Shown in pieces: positions 22,710 to 34,935 of a stretch of 64,000 bases of DNA (position 1 is its first letter; every line of letters begins with the position of its first letter). A model generated the notes under the pieces. The model saw only the letters and a program-made list of their open reading frames with translations, searched no databases and was not told where the DNA came from. The stretch is from Liolophura sinensis (lineage: Eukaryota > Mollusca > Polyplacophora > Chitonida > Chitonidae): positions 3,697,001-3,761,000 of the forward strand of contig NC_088299.1 of the NCBI RefSeq assembly GCF_032854445.1, in the 5' to 3' direction. Position numbers and translations under genes: made by a program.

Positions 22710-24894
22710 CCCGTACTTGTTTGAAAATGTGTTTGTATATTAAATGTGATGACAGAACAGGATTTGGAATTATTCTAGATAAGTGAGATCACTGCTATGG
22801 CTTTAGATGGCTTGCACAGTGTACATTTCTATTTTTTCAGCATATAGGTTTACATGGACAGTTGGAGTAAAATTTTGAGTGAGATAAATTCATGAATGAG
22901 CAGATTTCACCAGATTTCAGCGGCTCTGTGACCATCAGCCAACCGTCACATTATCGACCCTGCCTTTGGTTTTACTCTCCAAGCTCTATCTTCTACATTG
23001 CATTTTGTTACATGTCTATCTGGAGCATGAAGACATCTTTGCAAACAACAGAGTTAATCACTTTCAACAATTTAGATGTCCCGATAGACTACACAGCTCC
23101 AGTCCAGTAGCCAAGGCTAGTCTCATGTCTTCATCACCAAGGTTTCGATATTCTTGAATCATGGATATTATAAATCAATTCGCTTAGATATCGGACGTAA
23201 CTTGTTTTTGCCTCAACTGGCACAGGAATCCATGTCGCGAGACGGCGGCCATGTAACGGAAAATGTTAACAAATGGACATCTGCATAAAAGTAACGAGAC
23301 CGCTATTAGATTGAGAAAGGAAATCAACTTTGGCCATATAGTAATGTCATGACAATGACAAATATACGAGATTATTGAACGTGGCACAAGAATGCGGTAG
23401 ACTTAACGAAGCGACTAAGCATTTTAGGTTCTTCTACAGTGAGTATGTTTCAGGAAAGGCTCGGTCTGAGAAATTTGTTCAAATGTTACATAAATCCGAA
23501 CCCTGAAAATTACGTTATCGCAGAAAATGCATTAAGCTAAGCCTCACTCCACAGGTGGTTACTTAAGTATCTAATTGTGTTAGATATAATTTATTAAAAG
23601 TATAACTGAGGCATACCGAGCATTGCCTGGATTCCATCGGTTACGTGTGAGGTTTTGTCATTATCACACTGTCGTCGTTGCTTTACTCTCTTTGCTGTAG
23701 TCTTTTATACTTTCATTCATGTATTTGTTATCCCGCGTTTTGCGTGCAAATCCTTTATAGAACCTTTGGTTCTTCCATGGTCCGTTTGTCTTTCGAAATA
23801 ACCCGTGAAACGAGAAGCATTTCTACATTTCTATTTGGGGTGAAATCGTGCCCTGTGTTTGTCATGTGGGATAATGCATTCTGTCGGATATGCCAATAAC
23901 GGATTGAACTGATTTACCAGGCACTAGAAGCACGTGAAGTAAACGGTCTTATTTTCCTCTTCATAGTGATTATTTATTTTACTTCATTTTAACACTGAAT
24001 CTTTCCAATACAGCAATTGTAATTATATACTTTGGAAGCTCCGCAACTTGTCTGATATAATGGTATTTTGAGATGAGAAAAAAAGGATATACTTGTAATA
24101 TCGACATGTGTAGGATTAACTTCACGCTGTATGTTATTTCACTCATCCTCGGTAAAAACTTTTCCTCACTTTTTGGAGAATCCCAGCCAATAATTTACCC
24201 AGGATATAGGGCCAGCTCGGATTTCAGGTGTGCGTCAGATCATTCATGCTGCTAATGAGGAGCATCAATAATAGATAAAGCATTGAGGGAGAAAATAAGA
24301 GGTGAACCGTAGCATACAGATCTCTGGTAAAGATATACTGTATGCTTGTAATATGTCACTGCGTGGAGCACCAGACAATTGATAGCATTGGGTAATAGGC
24401 TAGTGTGAGTTAAAGGGCAGAGCCGATGAATAAATAACCAGACGGAACTGTAAATTAAAATGACTGCAATGAAACCTGAAAAATGCATATTGTGAAGCAA
24501 TGTTTTCTTTTTCACAACTGACGGAAAGCTGCTTGACAATAATTCACATCGAGAGAACGTCTTTTTCCCCTTTAATTCAAGCCCCTCTTTTACCAGAAAA
24601 CACAAGGCTAACGTCCATTTGGCTATCTAATCCACATACATGGTTCACTCTTTATGCGTTGCCATTTTCATCTGACAGTTCTTGGCCATCCTTAGTACGA
24701 TAAACTTTAAACATTTCCACCGTGGATACATACCGATCCAGTCGGATTATATCACTTAGTTACTGGGCATTTATTTCTTCCTTGGATTATACTTTTACTT
24801 AATGAATTAGATGAAAGTTTGAAATTTGGACTTTCCTCTTCTGAAGGCTCCACTGTGTGTGACATTATCTAAGTGTTAACTCCTATATGGCATA

Positions 24895-25115
24895 CGCTCA
24901 AAAAATTAAACTCTTAAATTTAACAGAAAATATGTTATCTGGATTATGCTAGAATGTATTCTGTGATTGCAGCAGATCATTCTGTAAAATATAACACACA
25001 TACTCTATTAATTTAATGTAATGTTTCCATTAGACTAACAGGAATAGCAGAATACATTTTAGCATCACGCAAATCCCAGACTTTCTGTTAAACTTAACGG
25101 ATTAATTTTTGAGTG
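24895..25115. mobile_element. MITE with about 80-bp terminal inverted repeats
   Basis: The left end cgctcaaaaaattaaa and the right end, in complement cactcaaaaattaatc, begin long inverted repeats. They continue through tttaacagaaa and gctagaatgtattctg, against gctaaaatgtattctg in complement, at about 24895-24970 and 25035-25115. A TA dinucleotide flanks each end (24893-24894, 25116-25117), the target expected for Tc1/mariner elements. The 221-bp body has no coding capacity. It lies inside D/E of unit 3 and is missing in units 1 and 2. Confidence 0.85.
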
Positions 25116-25596
25116 TATGTTATGTAAAGCTACACATCACCGCCTGACCATCACCGAATGTCGGCTTAAACCCGATATCCACAATAAAAGCATCTTTCGA
25201 AAGTACAATCATGTATTATTGCTACCCGATGGTCTCAAAACCTGCGTCTTATCGAGACCAATGACCAAACATTTTATAAACGCAGTACCAGGCCTTTTTT
25301 AAAATGTGCGCAAAGCAGTGGGATCATTTGAGGTATCCTGCGAAACATCTTCCTTTATGTCTGCTACTGTACAAGATCCTACGCGGTATCTTGCGAATTA
25401 AGTTCCTTTATTCTTTATTGCAATTCTATTAGATCTTATGCGGTATCTTGTCTAATTATCGGTAATTCCAAGCAATGACACGCGAAACAGCTTCCTTATT
25501 TCTACGAGATTTTAGGCAGTAGGACGGCCTTGTCATTCACTTTAACACACAGGGCATTTCATGGCAGTCCTTTAGCCATGATCATCATTTTGGATC

Positions 25597-25907
25597 ACCG
25601 GCCACATATAGCACAGTTGGTAGAGCGTCTCCTTCTGGAGCGGTAAGTCCAGGGTCAATCCTGGGTCGAGTCACACCTAAGACTTTAAAAGAGGAAATTA
25701 TAACTTCCTCACTTGGCATTCAGCATGAAGGGGATAGTGCAATGACTCGCTGACCCGGTTCGGCTTACTTGCCGTCGGTAAGGCGTCTCTTTGAAGCAGC
25801 ACCCGTCCTGCAATACGGAGGCACATTACATGCACCCTAAGGATTCCTTCGTCGCCATATGACTGAAAAATTGTTAAGTACGACGTTAAACACTCATTCA
25901 CTTACTC
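25597..25907 (+). mobile_element. SINE-2, first half of a dimer
   Basis: This copy has the best-preserved head: cacagttggtagagcgtc for the A box and gggtcgagtcac for the B box. A deletion in the body joins gacccg to gttcggcttac. It ends with cgttaaacactcattcac. The target duplication cattttggatc at 25586-25596 lies just before it, but the partner is found only after the second half. Confidence 0.9.
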
Positions 25908-26149
25908 TCTTCCTTGCTTGACGTTCAGCATGAAGGGGATGGTGTAACGAATGGTTGACCCGTATTCTTATAATGGGGCGGCTTACTTGCCTTCGGTAAG
26001 TCGTCTCAGTGAAGCAGCACTAGATAAAAGAGAGGTGGAAATCCGACCTGCAACAAAGAGGCACATTGCATGCACTGCAAGGGTTCCTTCGTAGTCATTT
26101 GACTGAAAAATCGTTAAGTACGACGTTAAACTCCAAGCACTCACTCACT
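25908..26149 (+). mobile_element. SINE-2, second half of a dimer (headless)
   Basis: It starts inside the body at cttgacgttcagcatgaag and runs to the CACT tail. The word cattttggatc at 26150-26160 repeats 25586-25596, so the two halves share one pair of target duplications. Then block F resumes. Confidence 0.9.
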
Positions 26150-28344
26150 CATTTTGGATCTTTGGACACACGAGACGCTCGTTCAACCAGCCTCACGTTA
26201 CAACACTCAAGGTGTTCCTTCCAGGTAAAGTTTATCAGAGAATTAAGGAAGATTACATGACTAGTAATGAAGATGTGGCTATATCCTCACCATTTAGACG
26301 AACGGCTTGTTTTTGCTCCGTTCTTTGCTCCATGGTTTGAAAGTAACACAAAAATAAAGCTCTCTTTGGAGCGAAAATATCTTCACACAAATACCTCGCG
26401 AATAAAACATTTATGGTTGTAAAAAGATTGTAAATAAATCTTTTTTTGTGTTCTTCGGTGAAACTTATGTTTAGGCAACGCTAGAGCATCTAAAAAAATT
26501 CAGACATTATTACATATTGTGGGAAACCTGTGTATTTTGTCAAAGGATGTTTATTTTCAAGCCGCACACACTTCGTTGCTCTGGTAACAGATTACCAGCT
26601 CTGTCTCCATCAAGGTGTAGAAAGAGACGACCAGCGAATAACCTGTATTACCCTCACCAGAGCCTCTTCTGAATTCTGCATAACTCGATCTGTCGCTAGA
26701 CTACGTTCGTTAGACTACAAACTACCCTAACATGCTACAGGTTATGCCAACTTCTTTATGCAGTGGAATATTTTATTCCAAGGTCAATACTCATTGCACT
26801 ACCACACCAGACTAACTGCATTACGGACTTTTATTGACCTCATTACCACCTCACCCCCACACAACTCGAAGCTGACTTGGTCATACTGCAAGGAATCCTT
26901 ACAAAGACAACACGAAGGGCACAGGCACGTTTTTCTTGTAAAGCGATGCTTCTTACATTTTATTTTGTAAATTCACTCCAATGGCATGTGGTAGGTATTA
27001 TTTAGAAACCGTCTTTCAAGTGAAGACACCATTACCAATTGCCAGGGATGTTGGTTTAAATAAGAATAGACAAGAGGGGCGACCACGTTTTATATTTAAT
27101 AGGATGCTCTGTAGGAATTAATATAAATATCACGTTTGTCGTGGCTTGTGCTGCGTTAACTGAAAACCGGGGAAGAGGAGAAGGCGGGGTGAGGGCATGC
27201 TTGTCTATGTCGGAATACCACATTTAACTAAACCTATATAAGGAATGCACAAATGTAACTGTTTTGTATCCACGAAGACATCGGGTGTGCCCAAATATGA
27301 ACACGGATATTGTAACATATACCCCTTACTCTATAGTCAGATCGGTTTCTGAACACAGCCACAGAAAAATATCTCTTATATTTGTACCACAGAGCTGCTA
27401 TGGATTTTGCTGAGATGAACTGGATGGTCAACAAAGCAAATGTCTGGTAAGCGGAAGTACAATGATTAACATTTAGGCAGTCCATGCCAGAGACGTAGAT
27501 ACTTCTTACTTGGGGCGTCAAAAGCATATCAACCTGCAGATGGTCGATGGTTTTCCCAGGGAACATTGTGACCGCATATACTGCGCTCTAGAATAAAATT
27601 GGAATCGAAGCAATGTGCCTGAAGCGAACAATACCTGTACCCTTGTAAAGCAAACATTTATTTCAAGAAATAACGGTAATAAGCTCATCTCCAGCCTCTC
27701 TCAGAAATACAGTTGTATGTGATAGAACCCTGATATATAATATATAGCCCGTGCCCGTTGTTTGTAGGGAGCAAACTTTCTTAGTTTAAAAAAGGGTATG
27801 AAATTTCTCATCTTCGATCAGTGTAATGGACTTCGATAGATTTGTATAATAAGCCAGTTTCATCGATTAGTTATTGACAACACGGTCGTCTTGTTATATA
27901 AAACAGCTGAAAATAATGGATTTCTCAAGCCGAAAGCACACGAATTGGTTTTGCGGTCTTAATTGTGACTTGATTCGGGATCGAACCTCGTTTTCTCTCT
28001 ACCACATACCGCTTTACAAGTACAGCTTTGAGCAATACTATTTGTTAAATCCAGACGAGTATCTCTACATGGAGGACGGTGTGGTTGTTGTTCGTTTTCT
28101 TGTTCTTCTTCTTTTTTGTTGAGGACCATGTGAATTTTGATTTAAATTACTTGGTGCATCTTTAAATTCACTTGCGCCGTAGCGTGTCACGGAACATTAG
28201 CCATTTGTTATTGTCCATGCACGAACCAGTTTGGAATTCCCGTCGATGTTTGGGATACAATTCGTTTGTTATGGGAAGATTTCGAATAGCATATGAGAGC
28301 AGTCCAGGTTTTCATTTTTTAAATCATTTTGGCATCCATTGGAT

Positions 28345-29090
28345 CTTTATTCTAGTCTGTTTCCTTAAGCCAGTTGCCTGAATTCAGTCGTCATATTCGG
28401 TACAAAAATTGACTTTCGTCAGTGACACGTAAGAACGCGTATTCTACGCATCCATATCTTCAAAGTTCATATTCTTCCAAATAAAATGAAGTTAGAACAC
28501 TTTTTCTGATTTATAATGTTCAGTTGCATAAGTGCAGATTTGACGGCAAGAACTCATTGCCTCGGGTGACGTCTTAATTATTAAAAAACAAATGGCATAC
28601 TGGGCAATGGGCGGAGTCCGATATGTTTTGAGGGAAAGTAACACCAGTTACCTAAACTCCTACCGACTTCACTCTAAACCCTGTTTCTGACACCGACATA
28701 TTTAAAAATTGTTCACATGTTGTATTAGAATATATCCTCAATAAATGAATTATGTGTTATCTTTTGTTATATATAATCTAACCACTGAATAATTTCAGAG
28801 TTGCATAAAGGAAATTCATGAAAAAAATAAAGTCTTTTCACGGAAACAGCAATATAGGCAGCAATGACATCACCCGAGGGAATCAGTTCTCGGTGCCGAA
28901 AACAGGCTTATGGAGTTTAACATTATAAATTAGAAAAAGTAGGTCTAATTTAATTTTCTGTACAAGAATATGGACTTCCAACATATCGATGAGAAGAGCT
29001 GTGTTGATACGTGTCACTGATTAAAGGGGATTTTTGTAACGGGTATGATTTTACAGATAGCTGGATATTGGAGGCTGGCTGAAAGGAATA
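28345..29090. mobile_element. Foldback element, copy 2 (most complete)
   Basis: The left arm starts near ctgtttccttaagccag and runs to about 28610, including gaactcattgcctcgggtg. The right arm, 28850-29090, carries the complement of both (ctgattccctcgggtgatg and the aagccag-type end). The centre of about 240 bases is AT-rich. In unit 2 the element lies before block J, here after it, so the two sit at different sites and arrived separately. Confidence 0.65.
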
Positions 29091-29269
29091 AAATATGATG
29101 AAGGTAGGCGGTATCATAAATTCTTTATGCAAGGTTAAAGAAACTGTTGGTGTGTTGTCTCCCTTGATACTGTCTCCAGAAAAACACGGGACATTCGGCG
29201 CATGTCATTCAACGGAAAACAAATGAACCGATTGGTCAATTGTTACAGGTCATGCTTGAACACTTTTGT

Positions 29270-29530
29270 TATTTTATTTATTTATTTATTTTTTTTTTTT
29301 TTTGATTTTTTTTTGATTGGTGTTTTACGCCGCACTCAAAAATATATCGCTTATACGACTGCGGGCAGCATTATGGTGGAACGAAACCGGTCTGATGTCG
29401 ACAGACCTTCCACGTATGGCCGGAGAGGAAACCAGCATGAGCTTAACTCACACTGGTGAGAGGCTCCTGGGTCACTGCGCCGCCCTGGCACACTAACCAC
29501 CTCGGTCACTGAGACCCCTGGGCACCCTAA
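29270..29530 (-). mobile_element. SINE-1, nearly full length, body deleted
   Basis: After a TTTA tail enlarged by a T run (29289-29303) come ggtgttttacgccgcactc and cagcattatggtgg. A deletion removes the cccgggggaaac part, joining gaaaccggtctgatg to cagaccttccacg. The head keeps ggtgagaggctcctggg and cactaaccacctcggtcac, the A-box side. Confidence 0.85.
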
Positions 29531-30371
29531 TGTTGTCTGCAGTGTGGGCAAGTGTGACACTATGTCAGAAAGATAATAACGTGGTAAATCTTATCGCAAT
29601 AATCTTGAAGCAGTGTTAACACGCAGGGATGCACACAAGGAAGGCGATCCATGAAAATGCTTGGTTACAGCTGACGTGATAAAATAAACGCATAACGATG
29701 CATCTAACAGCAAGGCGTCAAAACCTACGTGCGTGTATATATGAACATGTGTCGTAGTGCTTTTCCGTCTTGTGCTGTTTACCAGGTCACATAGAAACCT
29801 TAAAATTGAAACTCAAAGAAAAGATATCTTGAGATGAGCTTTTTACTGAAGGACAACAAATTTCTGTGCCCCAAAGGCGTAAATGGTACACAAAGCTGTC
29901 AGAGACGAAATGGCTTCTATTGTCCGCTGCTGGCAATGAACATTTTAAAAGGTGTCGTAAAAACTGTTGGCTTCCAGAGGCTCTTGTTCTCGCCATATGC
30001 ACGCTTTGAGAAGAATGAGGTCATGGAGGGTTTGACAAGAATGGGTGATTCTGGTTAGACTATTTGGTCACCTCTTTAGCTACAAAATAACACCAACGGA
30101 GATAAAAGCAGCATAGCCTCGTTAAAAGCAACTGCAGCATGGATGGTGAGGAACGTTTAGAAACCTAACTTCTCTATTGGACGGTTAACCAGCAATCTGA
30201 ACGCCAAGACTAGACGAGGAACAGTTTCCAAAGCAATATCTATTAAAATTGGGCATACATCATTTAAGGGAGGTTATTGCGAGAAGGCAAAATGAGATTA
30301 TTGGGCAATTGTGAGGGCCCTCTTTTGTGCTAGACGCTTTGTTCCATTACTTGACTGTGTCAGGTGTCGGG

Positions 30372-30407
30372 TATAAATGAGGAGCGAGCAGTAAGTGGCC
30401 TGTCAAT
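30372..30407 (+). promoter_or_regulatory. TATA plus initiator-like pair, unit 4 block K
   Basis: TATAAATG starts at 30372 and TCAATG has its A at 30405, spacing 33. The spacer gagcgagcagtaagtggcc differs from unit 1 in several places. Confidence 0.5.
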
Positions 30408-31029
30408 GAGCACCCGCGTTACCTGGCGTTGGTGAATTACTCAGCGCTCAGATATAAGTGATATTCACAAGGACCAGGGTCAAGCGAGGTCAGAAAAAGA
30501 GATTGTTTTCAAGGGAACAAACCATGTGGAAATCTTGGAAAGGGAATTGACAAAACGCTTTAGAGGCATGACTGTCAAATGCTGTCTGTAACAGAAACTA
30601 TTGCCATTACTTTTTGAATTGATAACGGATGACCATTTGATTTTACGAAGTCACTTATTTTCCATTTTACACCAAGCCTGCATGTATTCTGATAATTTTA
30701 CATTTTATTCTCGCTGCTTGATTTTATGATAAAATGATGACGTATTTCCTTTACATAAGATTGGCATTGCCTGAATGTAGTTAAGATATTAATAATAATA
30801 GAAACGAATGCCTAATCCTATCAAATTATATAGTATCTCAAGAAAAGCCTAAAACCAAAATAATGAAATACAAACCAACCAACCCCGTCTCCAAGATCTC
30901 AGCCTTAATAGCATCCCTAACCAAAATGAAACAGCCTGCAAGTAAATAATGCAACAGAGACCACTGAGACTATTTTTCCAACTTTACATTGAGGTGGCTG
31001 GAGGTGGGTGTGGGGCTGAGGTTGGTTCC

Positions 31030-31055
31030 GGGGATGGGGATGGGGTGGTGGTGGG
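31030..31055 (+). promoter_or_regulatory. G-quadruplex-type motif
   Basis: The + strand reads ggggatggggatggggtgg and then ggtggg: four or more runs of three to four G with short loops. It is part of a G-rich tract (31006-31075) that makes proline-rich shadow frames on the - strand. Confidence 0.7.
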
Positions 31056-31116
31056 TGGTGCGCATGGGCGAGATGGTGAGACGTGTTTAGCGTGAGGGAG
31101 TTGTTGCTCAGAATTA

Positions 31117-31140
31117 ACATATGTCATACCTGACATATGT
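31117..31140. repeat. Perfect 10-bp hairpin, 4-base loop
   Basis: The arms acatatgtca and tgacatatgt are exact complements around tacc. No run of T follows, and no function is evident. Confidence 0.85.
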
Positions 31141-32707
31141 CTCAGGACATTCTGATATTTAATAACAATTACACAATGCGATTTGTGGTCATTTGTTTCG
31201 CGATTTATGGGAAAACACGGCACAATTTACACCGGTTTTAGCATTAGCATCTAGCGATAACGAACGCTACTGAGACATTTGTTCATTACCATTACCCAAC
31301 ATACGCACTCTCCATCCCCCATTTTTTGTTAAATGCACTTCATCTACATCTGATAACTCGCCAACATTTTATTTTAATTTCCTTGGTTATGTTGATGGAA
31401 ATTGTTTTGGTGGAAACATTCTGATATGAACGTTACGTTCGATATGACTTGCCCATTATGTATTCTTTATGCATGGTATAATTATTGTTACGACCCAAAC
31501 TGTCTGTTTTATAAAGAGATGGCTTGTTCGAAGTACACGACAGTTTAGCAGCACAAAAAGTAACCAAAACCAGCAGATTTTATTTTACAACAATTTATTA
31601 CGTTTAACAAGAACAGATAACAAGACTTTTACAAATACTAAAATACTTAAGTTTAACAAGAAAGGATAGCAGTATCTATACAAATATTTTCTAGAATAAG
31701 AAAATTCTTGAACACTTGTAAATAAACAGGCCCCAAACTGAGCGTATTCTGGAGCATTCTAAGGGAGAGGCAGACAGCAGGCCCTGAACTCAGCAAAAGT
31801 AAACAGTGGCAAGCTAAATTTTGAAGCTGACGGCAGTTGTGCACATAACAGTATGTTTATGTATCCTTATATATGTATATGGGAGGTCTTTATCATAATG
31901 GTTAACTTACGAGATGAGAAAACAAACAACAAACATGCCACAAACAAGCTCACTTTGCAATAGAGCCATCCCGGTGAAAGTCAGCAACGTCAATATCTCG
32001 TTACCCTGTTTTGCGCTACACCCAAGGCCACGGCATACATTCCCAAGGTTTCGATTTTCTTAAACCACCGATGCCATCAGTTCGTTTAAATGTTGGTCGC
32101 AAATTACTGAGCTTCAACCGGCATTCAAATCCGTGGCGCCAGACGCAAACCAGGCATCGGAAATTACTTACAAATGGACAAGTGTATAAAAGTAACGCAA
32201 TCGCTAATAGATTGGAAAAGGAAATGGAATACTTATCAGGAACTATTGGACTTAGTATAACTATGCAGTAGACTTAACCGGGCAGCCAGCGGTAAGTCTC
32301 GCTTTGTATATCGGGATATTTGATTGTACATCTGATTCCTCCATGGCTCTAGAGTCTTTCGAAAAACACCGTCTATGAAAGCCGCCGTGTGTGACACTGA
32401 GGCAAAAACGAGACACAGGACACACAAGTACAATATATAGACTTTTTGGTTTAAAGGTAATGTAGGATTTGTTTAAGGCAGATACGCAGGTGGTAAGGCA
32501 CTTCACTGACACACCTTAAGAACTGGTTGAGTAGTTAGTAAGTGTGAGGGAGAGGCTCATTTTGCGGTTAAGTGATTTTGATACCACTCTGCCAATGATA
32601 TATATATATCGCTATAAGGTTAATTGTCTTTTCTCGTCGAGGGACAAGGAAAAGTGTTCTAAAGTGCAGAAGTTGTTTTTCCAGAACAAAATTCATTTCC
32701 AATCAGG

Positions 32708-32852
32708 TCTACAGTGGGAAGGTCTGGCAGCAATCCGCAAATGTTCGTATGTTTCCCCTCAGCTCTTCCCGGTTTCCTCCTATTTCCTTGAATGCAGAAA
32801 TGTTCCTGAGTACTGCGTAAAACACCGATCAAATAAATAAATAAATAAATAC
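32708..32852 (+). mobile_element. SINE-1 copy, 5'-truncated
   Basis: The body starts at tctacagtgggaaggtc and keeps cccggtttcctcc and gagtactgcgtaaaacacc. It ends in a clean AAAT tail (32829-32850). The usual cataatgctggcc core has decayed to atttccttgaatgc. It is inserted between C and F of unit 4. Confidence 0.8.
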
Positions 32853-33195
32853 GTATCTATTTTTTACAAATCTTCGGTCAAATAGTCGCCACTCATCACA
32901 CCATTTTTGAATCAGTAGGTGCTTTATGCTGATCATTCAATGGATTTTTTTTGTGTTTTGATCCATGGCTTTTATATTGATGTAATACAAAGCTTAACAG
33001 AGATGAATTGGAACAAAAATATCTTCATGCAATGGTCATGCATGTTTAATACGTATAATATCTAAAACATTTGTCCGGTGGAATATTTCTTGGCACATGA
33101 ATTCATGTGAAAGAAAAACTATGTATAAGGCTTACAAATAATGATTGTTGTCATACTGCACATAATTTACAGAAACCAACGTATATCTTGACTCA

Positions 33196-33350
33196 ATTGA
33201 TTTATTAATTTATCTTACTGGGGTTTTACGCCACACTCAAGAATCTTTCATTTATACAACAGCGGCTAGAATTATCGTGGGAGGAAACCGAGCAAAGCAT
33301 TGGGGAACACACAACCGTCCGAAGCTTGCTGGCATTACCCTGTTGAGGTC
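33196..33350 (-). mobile_element. SINE-1 copy, head lost
   Basis: From an inverted, worn tail it runs through ggttttacgccacactcaag, gtgggaggaaaccgagc and a diverged tttgggga part to ccgaagcttgctggc. The tRNA-like head is not recognisable past 33350. It is inserted between F and G of unit 4. Confidence 0.8.
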
Positions 33351-34738
33351 TAAAGAAAGAGGGCTAGCAATTAAGCCGTACTTCCGTTACCAGAGCATGA
33401 GACTTTATTGAATATTTCGATGTGTTATTAGGCTATTTGCGTTAAGGTGCATGTGAAAGCGGTTTGTCTGCTGCAGTGGGTTTTAGGTTAGGCCATCTAG
33501 TTTAAACGGGCGAGTATATATTCCCGGGTCAATGCCCATTGAACTACAAGTACATCCCACATCTGATTGTTTTACGGGTGCATATTGATCAGATAAATCC
33601 CTGCCGGCTTACTGGGTCACGCATGGAATACGGCCAGTGGACAGACAACCTGTGGGGTACACAAAGACAAACACACAGGTTTTTTTATCGGAAAATTAAC
33701 GATACTTTTGAGATTTCCTAAAATTGCATCGAGTGATATCTGGTAAGTAACATTTTTCACAGAGCCTCGCAACCGGAAGTAGCCTTTACTGATTGCAAGG
33801 GATGTTGGTTTCAGTAAGAACAAACAAAGGAGTCCCTACAAATGTGTTGTTTAACATGTAAGGGTATGCCCTGTAGGGGTATACATAACTGTTGTGTTTG
33901 TAGTGGCTGGTATTGAGTTTATTGAAACCCATGATAACAGAAAATATTGTGTCAACACAATTGTGGGTAGGCCTACCGATACTGTGTACAATTTCTCTAT
34001 CCTGTTTTGCAACTGTGTTGTTTTCCTGAACATTTACAATGTGATTAAAGATGAACGGTGACATACTGTATTAAAATGAACATTAATATCCATCGTGAAA
34101 TATACATACATTTCTTCTTCACTCGACTACGTACAGACAAACATTCCCTAGCTATACCACTGAACGGCTATAGTTCATCGGCAGGGTCGACTTTTCCACA
34201 TTCGCCTAGATGTTCAACACACCGAAGGATATCGAAGACTCCGATTCACCCGTCAGCCAGTTCATGCCAAACACTTGGTTAATTTTTACTGTGGTTTCTA
34301 GCTGTCGATTTCCGAGGACCTTACTGGGTGAAACTAATAAGATCTTAGTCCTCGGGGTACTCTTGGCGTGAAAGACCAAAATAGAACTTTTCCTTGTTGG
34401 CCCGCGAATGTGTCTATGTTGTTTAAAACGTATATTTGTTATCCTTTATCAGTGTCGCATGCCTCCGAGTCTGTTTTTTTTTTAGTGTCAGATGACTCTT
34501 TTATTTCAGTGTTTTGATATCTTTACTGGTAATGCTTTAGTTAAATATTTTTATCAATATAACATAAATACATTTTAAGCATATATTGAATATTTTGCAT
34601 GTTATTATTTTAAAATGTCGGAAATGCTGGCCATACGGACGTTGAAACGTAATTATTCGTCTATCCTACTAATCCAACCGGAGCACCCACGAGACAGCCA
34701 GGTGTGGGTATGCTGTGACTGGATAAGGTATCCTGATC

Positions 34739-34935
34739 GAATGAGTGAGTGAGTGAATGAGTGCTGCTTAACTGAGACGTCTTACCGAAGGAAAATAAGA
34801 CGCCCCGCCCGAGCCATTATACTGATAATGTTGTTGCACTATCCCCTTCATGCTGAACGCCAAGCCAGGAAGTTGCAATTTATCCTGTTCGATACCACGC
34901 CCCAGAATCACACCGGAATCGAACCTATGCCAGTC
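34739..34935 (-). mobile_element. SINE-2 copy, partly deleted
   Basis: The inverted tail (gagtgagtgagtgaatgag) leads to cgtcttaccgaaggaaaataag and ccattatactgat. It then reaches ctatccccttcatgctgaac and a B-box-like region with aatcgaacct. The section between the tail and cgtcttaccg is deleted. The 5' end near 34935-34975 has an unusual cgagcgcgctaccga, like another tRNA head. Confidence 0.8.

Larger units (their letters stand above)
21251..29810 (+). repeat. Array unit 3 (about 8.5 kb, near-complete)
   Basis: Blocks: K 21255-21900, L 21945-22150, A 22850-23040, B 23050-23420, C 23430-23560, A' 23600-23800, D/E 23980-25210, F 26161-26470, G 26540-27150, H 27230-27690, J 28170-28310 and 29530-29790. 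Inserted in it are SINE-1 at 22455, a MITE at 24895, a SINE-2 dimer at 25597, a foldback at 28345 and SINE-1 at 29270. The A-B-C-A' order matches unit 1, including the near-repeat of A after C. A stretch at 27880-28165 has no match in the other units. Confidence 0.7.
30520..32000. other. Unmatched stretch of unit 4
   Basis: No gene is visible. It holds a G-rich tract at 31006-31060, a 10-bp hairpin at 31117-31140, and an AT-rich part around 31560-31680. Local words such as gattttatgataaaatg near 30720 hint at a remnant of block L. Nothing else was recognised. Confidence 0.4.
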
